Source of the DNA: CALMKX01 sp044869955
Lineage (GTDB): Bacteria > Acidobacteriota > Thermoanaerobaculia > Multivoradales > SZUA-115
Direction of reading: 5' to 3'
Assembly (NCBI GenBank): GCA_044869955.1
Contig: JBIOYC010000010.1
Span: 1-57,994, forward strand
Length of the DNA stretch: 57,994 nucleotides
The notes beneath the pieces were generated by a model. It was not told where the DNA came from. It saw only the letters and a program-made list of their open reading frames with translations, and ran no database searches. The translations under genes and the position numbers were made by a program. Below, one piece after another: positions 1-7,427 of the stretch. The first letter of the stretch is position 1, and every line of letters begins with the position of its first letter.

Positions 1-24
1 AAGGTGCTGAGCTTCGAGAGGTGA
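1..24 (+). CDS. C-terminal end of an upstream gene (partial)
   Basis: The first frame reads KVLSFER and then TGA at 22-24. It ends 7 bases before the GTG start of the next gene, and the tail of this frame (GAGAGG) would serve as that gene's ribosome binding site. Only seven codons are visible, so the product cannot be named and the frame may not be real. Confidence 0.3.
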   Translation, partial: KVLSFER

Positions 25-31
25 ACGGCCC

Positions 32-2287
32 GTGGCGAGACCCAGACTCTTCTCCCGCGCCCTCGCTGTCCTGGCCGTCCCGCTGGGGCTGGTCGCTTTC
101 ACCTGGGTGCTCCTTCCCGGCGAGAGCCGGGGCGGCCCCATCGCCTTCACCAACCGGCCGGCGGCCGCCTCACTGGCCGAGGAGATCCGCGGCGGTGAGC
201 AGAGCCCCTTCTATCCCTCGCCGGCTACCACGGCCGACGGCCTGCGGCTGCCCGTCTCGGCCGTGACCGAGGCGCAGAGCTGCGGCCGCTCGGGCTGCCA
301 TCCCCGGGAGGTCGCCGAGTGGCGATCCTCGGCCCACCGCTTCTCGGGCGCCGACAACCCCTGGTACCGCGCCAGCCTCGAGGCCTTCCGCGCCGACCAG
401 GGCGCCCCCGAGTCCCGCTGGTGCGCCGGCTGTCACAACCCGGCCGCCCTGCTCGCGGGCGTCGCGGACCTGCCCCCGGCCGAGCTGGCCGACCACCCCG
501 CGGGCCAGGCGGGAGTGACCTGCCTCTCCTGCCACGGGGTCTCGGCCGTGGGCAGCACGGCCGGCAACGGCGACTACGAGATCACCGGCTCGGCCCTCCA
601 CCGCCTGGCCACCGACGGGAGCCCCCTCGGCCGCCTCCTCCACGACGCCGCCCTGCGCCTCAAGCCCGCCGCCCACCGCGCCGCCTACCGCCCGGCTGCC
701 CTCACCCGCACCCCCGACGAGCTGTGTGCCACCTGCCACAAGCAGCAATACGACAGGCCGGTGAACGACTACCGCTACCTCTCGGTGATGAACGACTACG
801 ACCCGTGGCAGAGCGGCAGCTGGTCGGGCCAGTCCCTCGAGCGGGTGCTCTACTTCCCCGAGCCCAGGGGCTGCGTCGACTGTCACATGCCCCCCGGTGA
901 GGGGGGCCGGCGCAGCCACCGCTTCGCCGCCGGCCACGCCTCGATGGCGGCCCTGCGGAGCGACGCCGATCAGCTGGCGGCGGTCGAGGAGGCCCTCGCG
1001 GGCGGCGCCGTGCGTCTCGACCTCGTCGCCATGACTCGGCCGCGGCCGGCCGGCGAGCCCCTGCCGGTCGACTTCGTCGAGCCTGCCTTCGGGCCCCTCG
1101 ATCGGATCCCGGCCGCCCTGCACGCCGGTGAGGAGACGGCCCTCCACCTGGTGGTGCGGCCCTCGGGGGTTGGCCACCTCTTCCCGGGCGGCAAGACCGA
1201 TCTGGGGGACGCCTGGATCGAGCTCACGGTGCGCGACGCCGGAGGCCGCACGATCTTCGCCAGCGGCTGGCGCGACGCCGAGGGCCACGCGGACCCCGGC
1301 TCGCACTTCTTCCGCTCCTGGTGGATCGACGAGCAAAGCCAGGTGGTCGCCCGGGGCAACCTGTGGGACGCCCGCGCCCTGATCTACAACCGCCGGATCG
1401 AGCCCAACGCGGCACAGGTGGTGCGCTACCGCCTGCGCGTGCCGGCGGACGCCCGGGGCCCCCTGGCCCTCGAGGCCCGCCTGCTCTACCGCACCTTCCG
1501 CCCGGACTTCCATCGCTGGGCCTTCGAGAGCCTGGGCCGGACCCCGCCCGAGCAGCCGGTGATCGAGATGGCGCGGGTGACGGCGACGCTCGCCGTGGCG
1601 GCTCCCGGCGCACCGCTGCCTGCCTTCGAGGAGCCGGCCGCGGTCGCCTCGGCGGACCTGCCCCGCTGGAACGACTACGCCATCGGTCTCGCCCTGCAGG
1701 GCGATTTCCGGGCCGCCCGCGAGGTCTTCCGGCAGGTCACCCGCATCGATCCGCGGCAGGTCGACGCCTGGATCAACCTCGGCCGCCTGGCCGTGGTGGC
1801 GGGCGATCTGGCCGAGGCCCGGGCCACCCTCGGCCGGGCCCTGGAGCTCGCTCCCGGCCAGCCCCGGGCCGAGCTCTTCCTGGGTCTGACCGAGCGGGCC
1901 GCGGGCGACTTCCCCCGCGCCCTCGAGCTGCTGGGCCGGGTCGCCCGGCGCTACCCGCGGGACGTCGGCGTGCGCAGCCAGATCGCCAACGTCCTCTTCC
2001 AGCAGAACGACCTCGCAGGCGCCGGCCGGGAGCTCGAGGCGGTGCTCGCCGTGGCCCCCCACGACCGCGCCGCCCTGCTGACCCTGGCGCGTATCGAGAG
2101 AGCTCGGGGGAACCCGCAGAAGGCCGCGAGCTACCAGGCTCTCTTCGAGCGCTTCAAGGACGACGAGACGGTCCAGAACCTGACCCGGCCCTACCTCCAG
2201 CAGAACCCCCACGACAACCTCGAGCGGCAGCGTGGCCACGAGCACGTCTCGACCTCCCCACCTAGCGCTCCGGAGACCGCCGAATGA
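32..2287 (+). CDS. Multihaem c-type cytochrome with C-terminal TPR repeats
   Basis: 751 aa. An N-terminal hydrophobic segment (about residues 8-28) fits export or membrane anchoring. Haem-binding motifs are CX4CH at residues 84-90, CAGCH at 131, CLSCH at 164, CATCH at 232 and CVDCH at 281, so up to five c-type haems. CX4CH is known from cytochrome c3-type proteins. A middle beta-rich region (about 330-510) is followed by at least three to four TPR units (about 550-720, for example the DAWINLGRLAVVAGDLAEA unit). Multihaem cytochromes of this layout are thought to carry electrons in the periplasm, and TPRs usually bind partner proteins. The GTG start at 32 follows GAGAGG. The stop overlaps the next ATG by four bases (ATGA), so the FG-GAP lipoprotein is probably co-translated and may be its partner. 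Substrate unknown. Confidence 0.85.
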   Translation: MARPRLFSRALAVLAVPLGLVAFTWVLLPGESRGGPIAFTNRPAAASLAEEIRGGEQSPFYPSPATTADGLRLPVSAVTEAQSCGRSGCHPREVAEWRSSAHRFSGADNPWYRASLEAFRADQGAPESRWCAGCHNPAALLAGVADLPPAELADHPAGQAGVTCLSCHGVSAVGSTAGNGDYEITGSALHRLATDGSPLGRLLHDAALRLKPAAHRAAYRPAALTRTPDELCATCHKQQYDRPVNDYRYLSVMNDYDPWQSGSWSGQSLERVLYFPEPRGCVDCHMPPGEGGRRSHRFAAGHASMAALRSDADQLAAVEEALAGGAVRLDLVAMTRPRPAGEPLPVDFVEPAFGPLDRIPAALHAGEETALHLVVRPSGVGHLFPGGKTDLGDAWIELTVRDAGGRTIFASGWRDAEGHADPGSHFFRSWWIDEQSQVVARGNLWDARALIYNRRIEPNAAQVVRYRLRVPADARGPLALEARLLYRTFRPDFHRWAFESLGRTPPEQPVIEMARVTATLAVAAPGAPLPAFEEPAAVASADLPRWNDYAIGLALQGDFRAAREVFRQVTRIDPRQVDAWINLGRLAVVAGDLAEARATLGRALELAPGQPRAELFLGLTERAAGDFPRALELLGRVARRYPRDVGVRSQIANVLFQQNDLAGAGRELEAVLAVAPHDRAALLTLARIERARGNPQKAASYQALFERFKDDETVQNLTRPYLQQNPHDNLERQRGHEHVSTSPPSAPETAE

Positions 2288-4008
2288 GATCTCGCCTCGC
2301 CCTCGCCGCCCTCGCGGCCAGCCTCGTCCTGGCCGCCTGCGGTGCCGAAGACCCCGGCAGGGAGACCGGCGGGCCGACGCCGGCCGACCTGCCGCCGGCC
2401 CAGGCCGCCGCCGGGCCCGAGCCCGCCTTGCGGTTCACCGACGTGACCGCCGCCGCAGGGATCACCTTCCGCCACAACACGGGCGCCTTCGGCCAACGCT
2501 GGATGCCCGAGACCATGGGTTCCGGTGTGGCGATCTTCGACGCCAACGGCGACGGCCGCCTGGACCTCTTCTTCGTCAACGGCCGTAGCTTCCCCGGCAA
2601 GCCGGGCAAGGCTACGCCGCCGGCCCTCTACCTCAACCAGGGGGGGATGCGCTTCAGCGAGCAGACCCGGGCCTGGGGCCTGGGCTTCTCCGCCTACTGC
2701 CTGAGCGCCAACGCGGCCGACGTCGACAACGACGGCGACCCCGACCTCTACCTCGGCTGCGTGGGACGGGATTTCTTGCTGCGAAACGACGGCGGCCGCT
2801 TCACCGACGTGACGGCAAGCTCCGGCTTCACCGGGGAATTCGAGTTCGCGGCCGGCGCCGTCTTCTTCGACGCCGACCGGGACGGCTGGCTGGACCTCTA
2901 CTCCACCCGCTACGTCGAATGGGCCCCGGAGCGCGACGTCTTCTGCTCCCTCGACGGCAAGACCAAGTCCTATTGCACGCCGGTGCTTTACCAAGGCACC
3001 TCTCCGCGTTTCTACCGGAACCGAGGCGACGGCACCTTCGAGGACCGCACCCGGCAGGCCGGCCTCCACGCCCCCGAGGCCAAGATGCTCGCCGCCCTGG
3101 CCCTCGACCTCGAGGGGGACGGCGACGCCGACCTCGCCGTGGCCGGCGACACCTACCCCAATCTGCTCTATCGCAACCGGGGCGACGGCACCTTCGAGGA
3201 GGTCGGGGCAGTGGCGGGCATCGCCTACGGTGAGACCGGCCGAGCCCGCGGCGGCATGGGCATCGACGCCGCGGACTACGACCGCAGCGGCCGCCAGAGC
3301 GTGGTGATCTCCTACTTCGCCAACGAGATGGTGGGGCTCTACAAGAACGTCGGCGACGGCGTCTTCCTGGACGTGGCGCCGGCCTCGGAGGTGGGGCGCA
3401 ACAGCCTCTTGACCCTGGGCTGGGCGGCGATGTTCTTCGACCTCGACCTCGACGGCTGGCTCGACCTCCTGGTGGCCAACGGCCACCTCGACGAGCAGGT
3501 GGAGAACGTCCAGTCGGTGGTCACCTACGAGCAGCCCCAGCAGCTCTTCCGCAACCTGGGCGGCGGCAACTTCCAGGAGGTCACCCGGAGCCTGGGCGGC
3601 GACCTCGCCACCCCGATCGTCGCCCGCGGTGGCGCCTACGGCGACCTCGACGGCGACGGCGACCTCGACCTGGTGATCACCGCCAACGGTGGCCCGGCCA
3701 AGGTCCTCGAGAACCGCGGCACGGGCCACGGCGGCTGGCTGCGCCTGGCCCTGCGCGGCACCCGGAGCAACCGTGACGGCATCGACACCCAGATCACCCT
3801 GGAGTCGGCCAACGGCCGGCAGACGGCGATGGTGCGCGCCGGCGGCTCCTACCTCTCCCAGCACCAGCTCGACCCGGTCTTCGGCCTCGGCACGGCCACC
3901 CGAGCCGACAAGATCACCCTGCGCTGGCCCTCCGGCACGGTCCAGGTGCTCACCAACGTGGCAGCCAACCAGCGGCTGGAGGTGGTGGAGCCCGCCGAGA
4001 GCCCGTAG
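2284..4008 (+). CDS. CRTAC1-like FG-GAP/VCBS repeat lipoprotein with ASPIC/UnbV domain
   Basis: 574 aa. The N-terminus is a lipoprotein signal with lipobox LAAC, lipidated Cys at residue 19. The body is a beta-propeller of FG-GAP/VCBS repeats, each with a calcium-binding DxxxDG(x)xDL loop such as DANGDGRLDL, DVDNDGDPDL, DADRDGWLDL, DLEGDGDADL, DLDLDGWLDL and DLDGDGDLDL. The last about 100 residues match the ASPIC/UnbV family, including the RSNRDGID segment and ITLRWPSG. The family is common in Acidobacteriota and Planctomycetes, but its biochemical role is not established. The start overlaps the cytochrome stop (ATGA), so the two form a coupled operon. By inference it sits on the outer face of a membrane as a scaffold or binding partner for the cytochrome. 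Confidence 0.85.
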   Translation: MRSRLALAALAASLVLAACGAEDPGRETGGPTPADLPPAQAAAGPEPALRFTDVTAAAGITFRHNTGAFGQRWMPETMGSGVAIFDANGDGRLDLFFVNGRSFPGKPGKATPPALYLNQGGMRFSEQTRAWGLGFSAYCLSANAADVDNDGDPDLYLGCVGRDFLLRNDGGRFTDVTASSGFTGEFEFAAGAVFFDADRDGWLDLYSTRYVEWAPERDVFCSLDGKTKSYCTPVLYQGTSPRFYRNRGDGTFEDRTRQAGLHAPEAKMLAALALDLEGDGDADLAVAGDTYPNLLYRNRGDGTFEEVGAVAGIAYGETGRARGGMGIDAADYDRSGRQSVVISYFANEMVGLYKNVGDGVFLDVAPASEVGRNSLLTLGWAAMFFDLDLDGWLDLLVANGHLDEQVENVQSVVTYEQPQQLFRNLGGGNFQEVTRSLGGDLATPIVARGGAYGDLDGDGDLDLVITANGGPAKVLENRGTGHGGWLRLALRGTRSNRDGIDTQITLESANGRQTAMVRAGGSYLSQHQLDPVFGLGTATRADKITLRWPSGTVQVLTNVAANQRLEVVEPAESP

Positions 4009-4058
4009 GCTGGGTCAGGCCCGCCAGGGCCGTGACCCAGCTCTCAGCGCTTCCCTCG

Positions 4059-4379
4059 CTAGCAGACGCACTGGCAGGAGTAGGAGCACTGCAGCACGTA
4101 GCAGGTGAAGGCGAAGCCGCAGGGCAGGCAGTCGTTCTTGCACTCGAAGCGGCGCTCCGAGCACCAGGTCTTGTCGCAGCCGATCAGGACCGGAGTCGCC
4201 TCGGAGGTGCCGGCCAGGATCTCGTCCAGCGACGCCGCGGCGGCCTCAGCCGGAGGCGCGGCAGCCTCGGCAGCGAGCACCGCCGCCAGATCCGTCGAGC
4301 AGGAATCCTCCGCCGAGGCGACGGCGGGCAGGAGCAGGGAAAGGGCGAGGACGAGAAGCAGGGTCAGGCGACGGTTCAT
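4059..4379 (-). CDS. Small secreted cysteine-rich protein
   Basis: 106 aa. A clear Sec signal peptide (MNRR, a long Leu-rich core, then VASA-ED cleavage near residue 23) is followed by an Ala/Glu-rich linker and a C-terminal block of about 40 residues with ten cysteines (CDKTWC, FECKNDCLPC, FTCYVLQC, SYSCQCVC). One more Cys lies just after the signal. The ATG follows GGAG by five bases. The Cys density suggests a disulfide-stapled or metal-binding mini-domain. The signal peptide argues against a classical double-glycine RiPP leader, but processing to a small peptide is possible. It is convergent with the CRTAC1-like gene and divergent from the restriction-modification genes. I do not recognise the family. 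Confidence 0.7.
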   Translation of the reverse strand: MNRRLTLLLVLALSLLLPAVASAEDSCSTDLAAVLAAEAAAPPAEAAAASLDEILAGTSEATPVLIGCDKTWCSERRFECKNDCLPCGFAFTCYVLQCSYSCQCVC

Positions 4380-4499
4380 CGGACGCTCCGTTTCAGAAGA
4401 AACAACAAAGTCGATAGGCGGATAGAAACGACGAGCATCCTAGTCGCGGGATGCCAGATGCCGCAAGAGTTTGCTAGAGGCTCCGGCATAGGGCCGGGG

Positions 4500-4505
4500 T
4501 ACAAT
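4500..4505 (+). promoter_or_regulatory. Probable -10 box of a leaderless methyltransferase transcript
   Basis: TACAAT ends seven bases before the ATG at 4513. With a normal -10 to start-site distance, transcription would begin at or next to the ATG. No Shine-Dalgarno sequence is seen between. No good -35 was found. Confidence 0.45.
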
Positions 4506-4512
4506 TCGCCGC

Positions 4513-6333
4513 ATGGCCCTTCCGCTTGGTCAGAGCACCCTTCCGGAGAGCTGCACCAGCGATCTCACCTACTGGCTCCAGCATCAGAGGGAGCTGGAGG
4601 ATAGCGCTCGCGCCCTTGCCAGCACCCTCGGCGGGCCGGAACCGGCTGCCAGAGCGATCTGCGGTCGCCTCCTGGTCGAGCTCTGGGACCTGCACTGGCA
4701 GGGCGACCGCGCCTGGTTGCCGCCCAGGCCCCGCTCCGGCTCCGTGTCGTCTGTGGAAGGGATTCGGAGGATACGGCGGGCTGCCGCCCACCTGCGGGAC
4801 CGATCGGTGATCGAGGCCGCCTACTGGGTGGGCTTCCTCTACACCCACCTGCTACCCGCCGAGGTCCGTGCTGCACGAGGTGCCTACTACACGCCGGTGG
4901 CTCTGGCCGAGCGGCTTCTGGACCTCGCCGCAGGCGAGGGCGTGGATTGGTCCTCTGCCAGGGTTCTGGACCCTGCCTGCGGCGGTGGGGCCTTCCTGGT
5001 CCCGACGGCAGTGCGCATGCTCGGCCATCACCGGCTTCGTGAGCTGGCCCCGGAGGACCAACTCGCCCACCTCGAAGGCCACCTCGCCGGAATCGAGCTC
5101 GACCCCTTCGCCGCCTGGATGACCAAGATCGTCCTGCAACTCCTCGTCCGCCAACCAAGCCAGGCGGCGCAGCGGCCGCTCGCGGTGCGGATCGAGACCG
5201 GCGACGCTTTGGTGGCAGTCGTCACAGACCACCGACACTTCGATCTCGTCGTCGGGAATCCACCGTTCGGCAGGGTGTCACTGGATCCTGGGCAACGCGA
5301 GATGTTCTCTCGCTCCCTGTTCGGCCATGCCAACCTTTATGGGGTCTTTCTCGACGCAGCCCTCCGCTGGCGTGCACCTGCCGGACTGGTGGCCTTCCTG
5401 ACCCCGACCTCCTTTCTCGGCGGCCAATATTTCTCGCGGCTGCGTTCCCTGCTGCTGGATGAGGCTCCGCCACTCGTCATGGACGTCGTCTCCGATCGCT
5501 CGGGGGTCTTTCCTTCCGTGCAGCAGGAGACCTGCCTGACGGTCTTCGGCCCCAACCGATCGCGCACCACCACCGTTCACTTGGTGGAGCCGAGGGTTGG
5601 AGGATTGGAAGTGACTCGTGCCGGTTCCTTCCGGCTGCCGCCAGCGAGCCTGCGGGAAGCTCCCTGGCTGCTGCCGCGGAGGCGCCCGCAGGCAGCTCTC
5701 GCCGAAGCTGCCGCGAAAATGCGGACTCGACTGTGGATGCTGGGTTACCGGGCCTCGACCGGACCCTTGGTGTGGAACCGAGCGAAGCCCCAGCTCCGTG
5801 CGAAGCCCGGGGCCTCGACTTATCCGCTGATCTGGGCCGAAGCGGTGCGTGCCAATCGGTTCAGCTTCGACTATCGCGCTCGGGCAAATCGCAGCTTCTT
5901 CCGAATTGATCCAGGCCAGAACCACCTTCTGACCACGCGCCCCTGCGTACTGGTACAACGGACGACCGCCAAAGAGCAGAAGCGGCGGCTGATCGCCTGC
6001 GCTGTGCCGCAGGAGTTCCTTGCCGAGTGGGGTGCGATCGTCGTCGAGAACCACGTCAATATCCTCTGGGCGCCGGCCTCGGGAGACGTCCCGCCGCGGG
6101 CCGTCGCGGCCGTTCTCAACAGCATCGCCGTTGACGAGCTCTTCCGTTGCCTTTCTGGCTCCGTGGCCGTGTCAGCGACCGAGCTACAAGCCCTGCCAAT
6201 GCCCCCACGCGCTGTCTTCGAGGAGGTCGAAGCCTTGCTGGCGCAAACCGGACAGCCTGAGGACAGGCAGGAAGAAGTGGAAGAGTTGGTGGCAAGAGCC
6301 TATGGCGTCGACTGGTCTTCCCTCGTGGCTTGA
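4513..6333 (+). CDS. N6-adenine DNA methyltransferase of a BsuBI/PstI-type R-M system
   Basis: 606 aa. It would methylate adenine in the target site and protect the host from the adjacent endonuclease. Visible motifs are RGAYYTP (about residues 122-128), motif I DPACGGGAF (about 153-161), motif II GIELDP, motif III ETGDAL, and catalytic motif IV NPPF (about 249-252) followed by LTPTSFLGG. The order fits gamma-type N6-adenine enzymes. The C-terminal about 250 residues resemble a target-recognition region. It is longer than M.PstI or M.BsuBI, which are about 500 aa. The stop lies 32 bases inside the endonuclease gene in another frame, so translation is probably coupled. The stretch looks less GC-extreme than its neighbours, in keeping with transfer. 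CTGCAG specificity is inferred only from the partner's family. Confidence 0.85.
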   Translation: MALPLGQSTLPESCTSDLTYWLQHQRELEDSARALASTLGGPEPAARAICGRLLVELWDLHWQGDRAWLPPRPRSGSVSSVEGIRRIRRAAAHLRDRSVIEAAYWVGFLYTHLLPAEVRAARGAYYTPVALAERLLDLAAGEGVDWSSARVLDPACGGGAFLVPTAVRMLGHHRLRELAPEDQLAHLEGHLAGIELDPFAAWMTKIVLQLLVRQPSQAAQRPLAVRIETGDALVAVVTDHRHFDLVVGNPPFGRVSLDPGQREMFSRSLFGHANLYGVFLDAALRWRAPAGLVAFLTPTSFLGGQYFSRLRSLLLDEAPPLVMDVVSDRSGVFPSVQQETCLTVFGPNRSRTTTVHLVEPRVGGLEVTRAGSFRLPPASLREAPWLLPRRRPQAALAEAAAKMRTRLWMLGYRASTGPLVWNRAKPQLRAKPGASTYPLIWAEAVRANRFSFDYRARANRSFFRIDPGQNHLLTTRPCVLVQRTTAKEQKRRLIACAVPQEFLAEWGAIVVENHVNILWAPASGDVPPRAVAAVLNSIAVDELFRCLSGSVAVSATELQALPMPPRAVFEEVEALLAQTGQPEDRQEEVEELVARAYGVDWSSLVA

Positions 6334-7423
6334 GGAGCAGCTCCCGCTGGTAGACGAGATCCACCGGCGACTCAGGCTGGTGATCTCAGAACAACTCGAT
6401 CCCGAGGGCTTCGTTCGGCGCGAGATGGCGGCTCGGACCGTCTTCGTACTTCTCTACGCCTTCGCTGTAGAAGGAGCAGGAAGCACCTGGATCCGCCCTA
6501 CCGCCGTCACCGACATGACGGACGAGCAAGCCCGTCGGACCGAACCCGGAGAACGCCGCAATTGGCTCGGGATGGTCCAGAGCGCGCACCGACCGCGAAA
6601 TGTCGAAGGGCGCTGGTTCAGCGAGAACACCCGTGAGCCGATCCGCGATGAAACGCTGCGCAAGCTCGTCGAGCTCGGGATGGTAGTAGAGCGTCAAGGC
6701 CTACCGACCACTTCTCCGCTCCCTCGCTATGCCCTCGCGTCGAGTTGCCTCCCGCTGTTCAGTCCTGATCTATCGGGTAGTGGGCTCGACGAAGCGGTAG
6801 CAGCTTGGCAGAGTCGCTACCTTTCTGCCGCCATGCTCGCTCGGCTCGCGCTGACCCGCAAGGGAGTGACCGGCGACGAGGGTGTGCTGGTCACACTCCC
6901 CAACGGGGAGAGGAGACGCCTCGCCCCTGGACCGAGCGCCAGCCTCACGAAGGCGGTCGTCGAGGTTTTCGCACCGAGTTTCCTTGCCCAGCCTTCGGTG
7001 GTGCTGATCAGCGAATCAGCGCAGAAGGTCGAGTATCGCGACGAGCAGACTCTGCGGCTGATTCGCCTGGAGATCGATCGAGTCAGCACGCTGCCCGATG
7101 TCATCCTCGTCGACGTGGCCGCCGATCCACCCTTGCTGATGTTTGTGGAGTGCGTGGCCACCGCTGGCGCCATCACGCCGCGGCGCCGGACCGAGCTCCT
7201 GGCGATCGCGCTCGGGGCAGGCTACCTCGAGTCGGACTGCGCCTTCGAAACGGTCTTTCACGACCGCGTCCGGTCGCCATTCAAAGCGACATCGACTTCA
7301 CTCGCCTGGGGATCGTTCGTCTGGTTCGAGACCGAACCGACACACCTGGTCTTCCTGCGCGAGGGCCGAGAAGACCAGCCGGCGGGCAGTCTGGCGACGC
7401 TCCTTCGCGCCGCGAGAGCCTAG
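6302..7423 (+). CDS. BsuBI/PstI-family type II restriction endonuclease
   Basis: 373 aa. The C-terminal half carries the family signature: LPDVILVDVAADPP (P265, D266) then LLMFVECVAT (E283), followed by AGAITPRRRTEL. In this family the pattern is PDxVLxD...VFVExVAT.G.xTxxRxxxLL. The N-terminal about 190 residues match the helical winged region of these enzymes. I chose the ATG at 6302 because upstream codons in the same frame only shadow the methyltransferase; an internal ATG at 6425 is an alternative. The start lies inside the methyltransferase gene, the usual tight methylase-then-nuclease order. No controller (C) protein gene is visible. Known relatives cut CTGCA/G; that specificity is inference here. 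CTGCAG sites occur in the window, for example at 4089, 10675 and 15441. Confidence 0.85.
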   Translation: MASTGLPSWLEEQLPLVDEIHRRLRLVISEQLDPEGFVRREMAARTVFVLLYAFAVEGAGSTWIRPTAVTDMTDEQARRTEPGERRNWLGMVQSAHRPRNVEGRWFSENTREPIRDETLRKLVELGMVVERQGLPTTSPLPRYALASSCLPLFSPDLSGSGLDEAVAAWQSRYLSAAMLARLALTRKGVTGDEGVLVTLPNGERRRLAPGPSASLTKAVVEVFAPSFLAQPSVVLISESAQKVEYRDEQTLRLIRLEIDRVSTLPDVILVDVAADPPLLMFVECVATAGAITPRRRTELLAIALGAGYLESDCAFETVFHDRVRSPFKATSTSLAWGSFVWFETEPTHLVFLREGREDQPAGSLATLLRAARA

Positions 7424-7427
7424 TTCC

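Noticed and set aside
170..2245. Minus-strand open frame opposite the cytochrome gene
   Set aside because: No recognisable motif; the plus strand encodes five haem-binding motifs and TPRs.
4513..7423. CTGCAG avoidance as support for an active PstI-like system
   Set aside because: CTGCAG is present at several places (for example 4089, 10675, 15441), so no avoidance can be claimed; presence is compatible with methylation.
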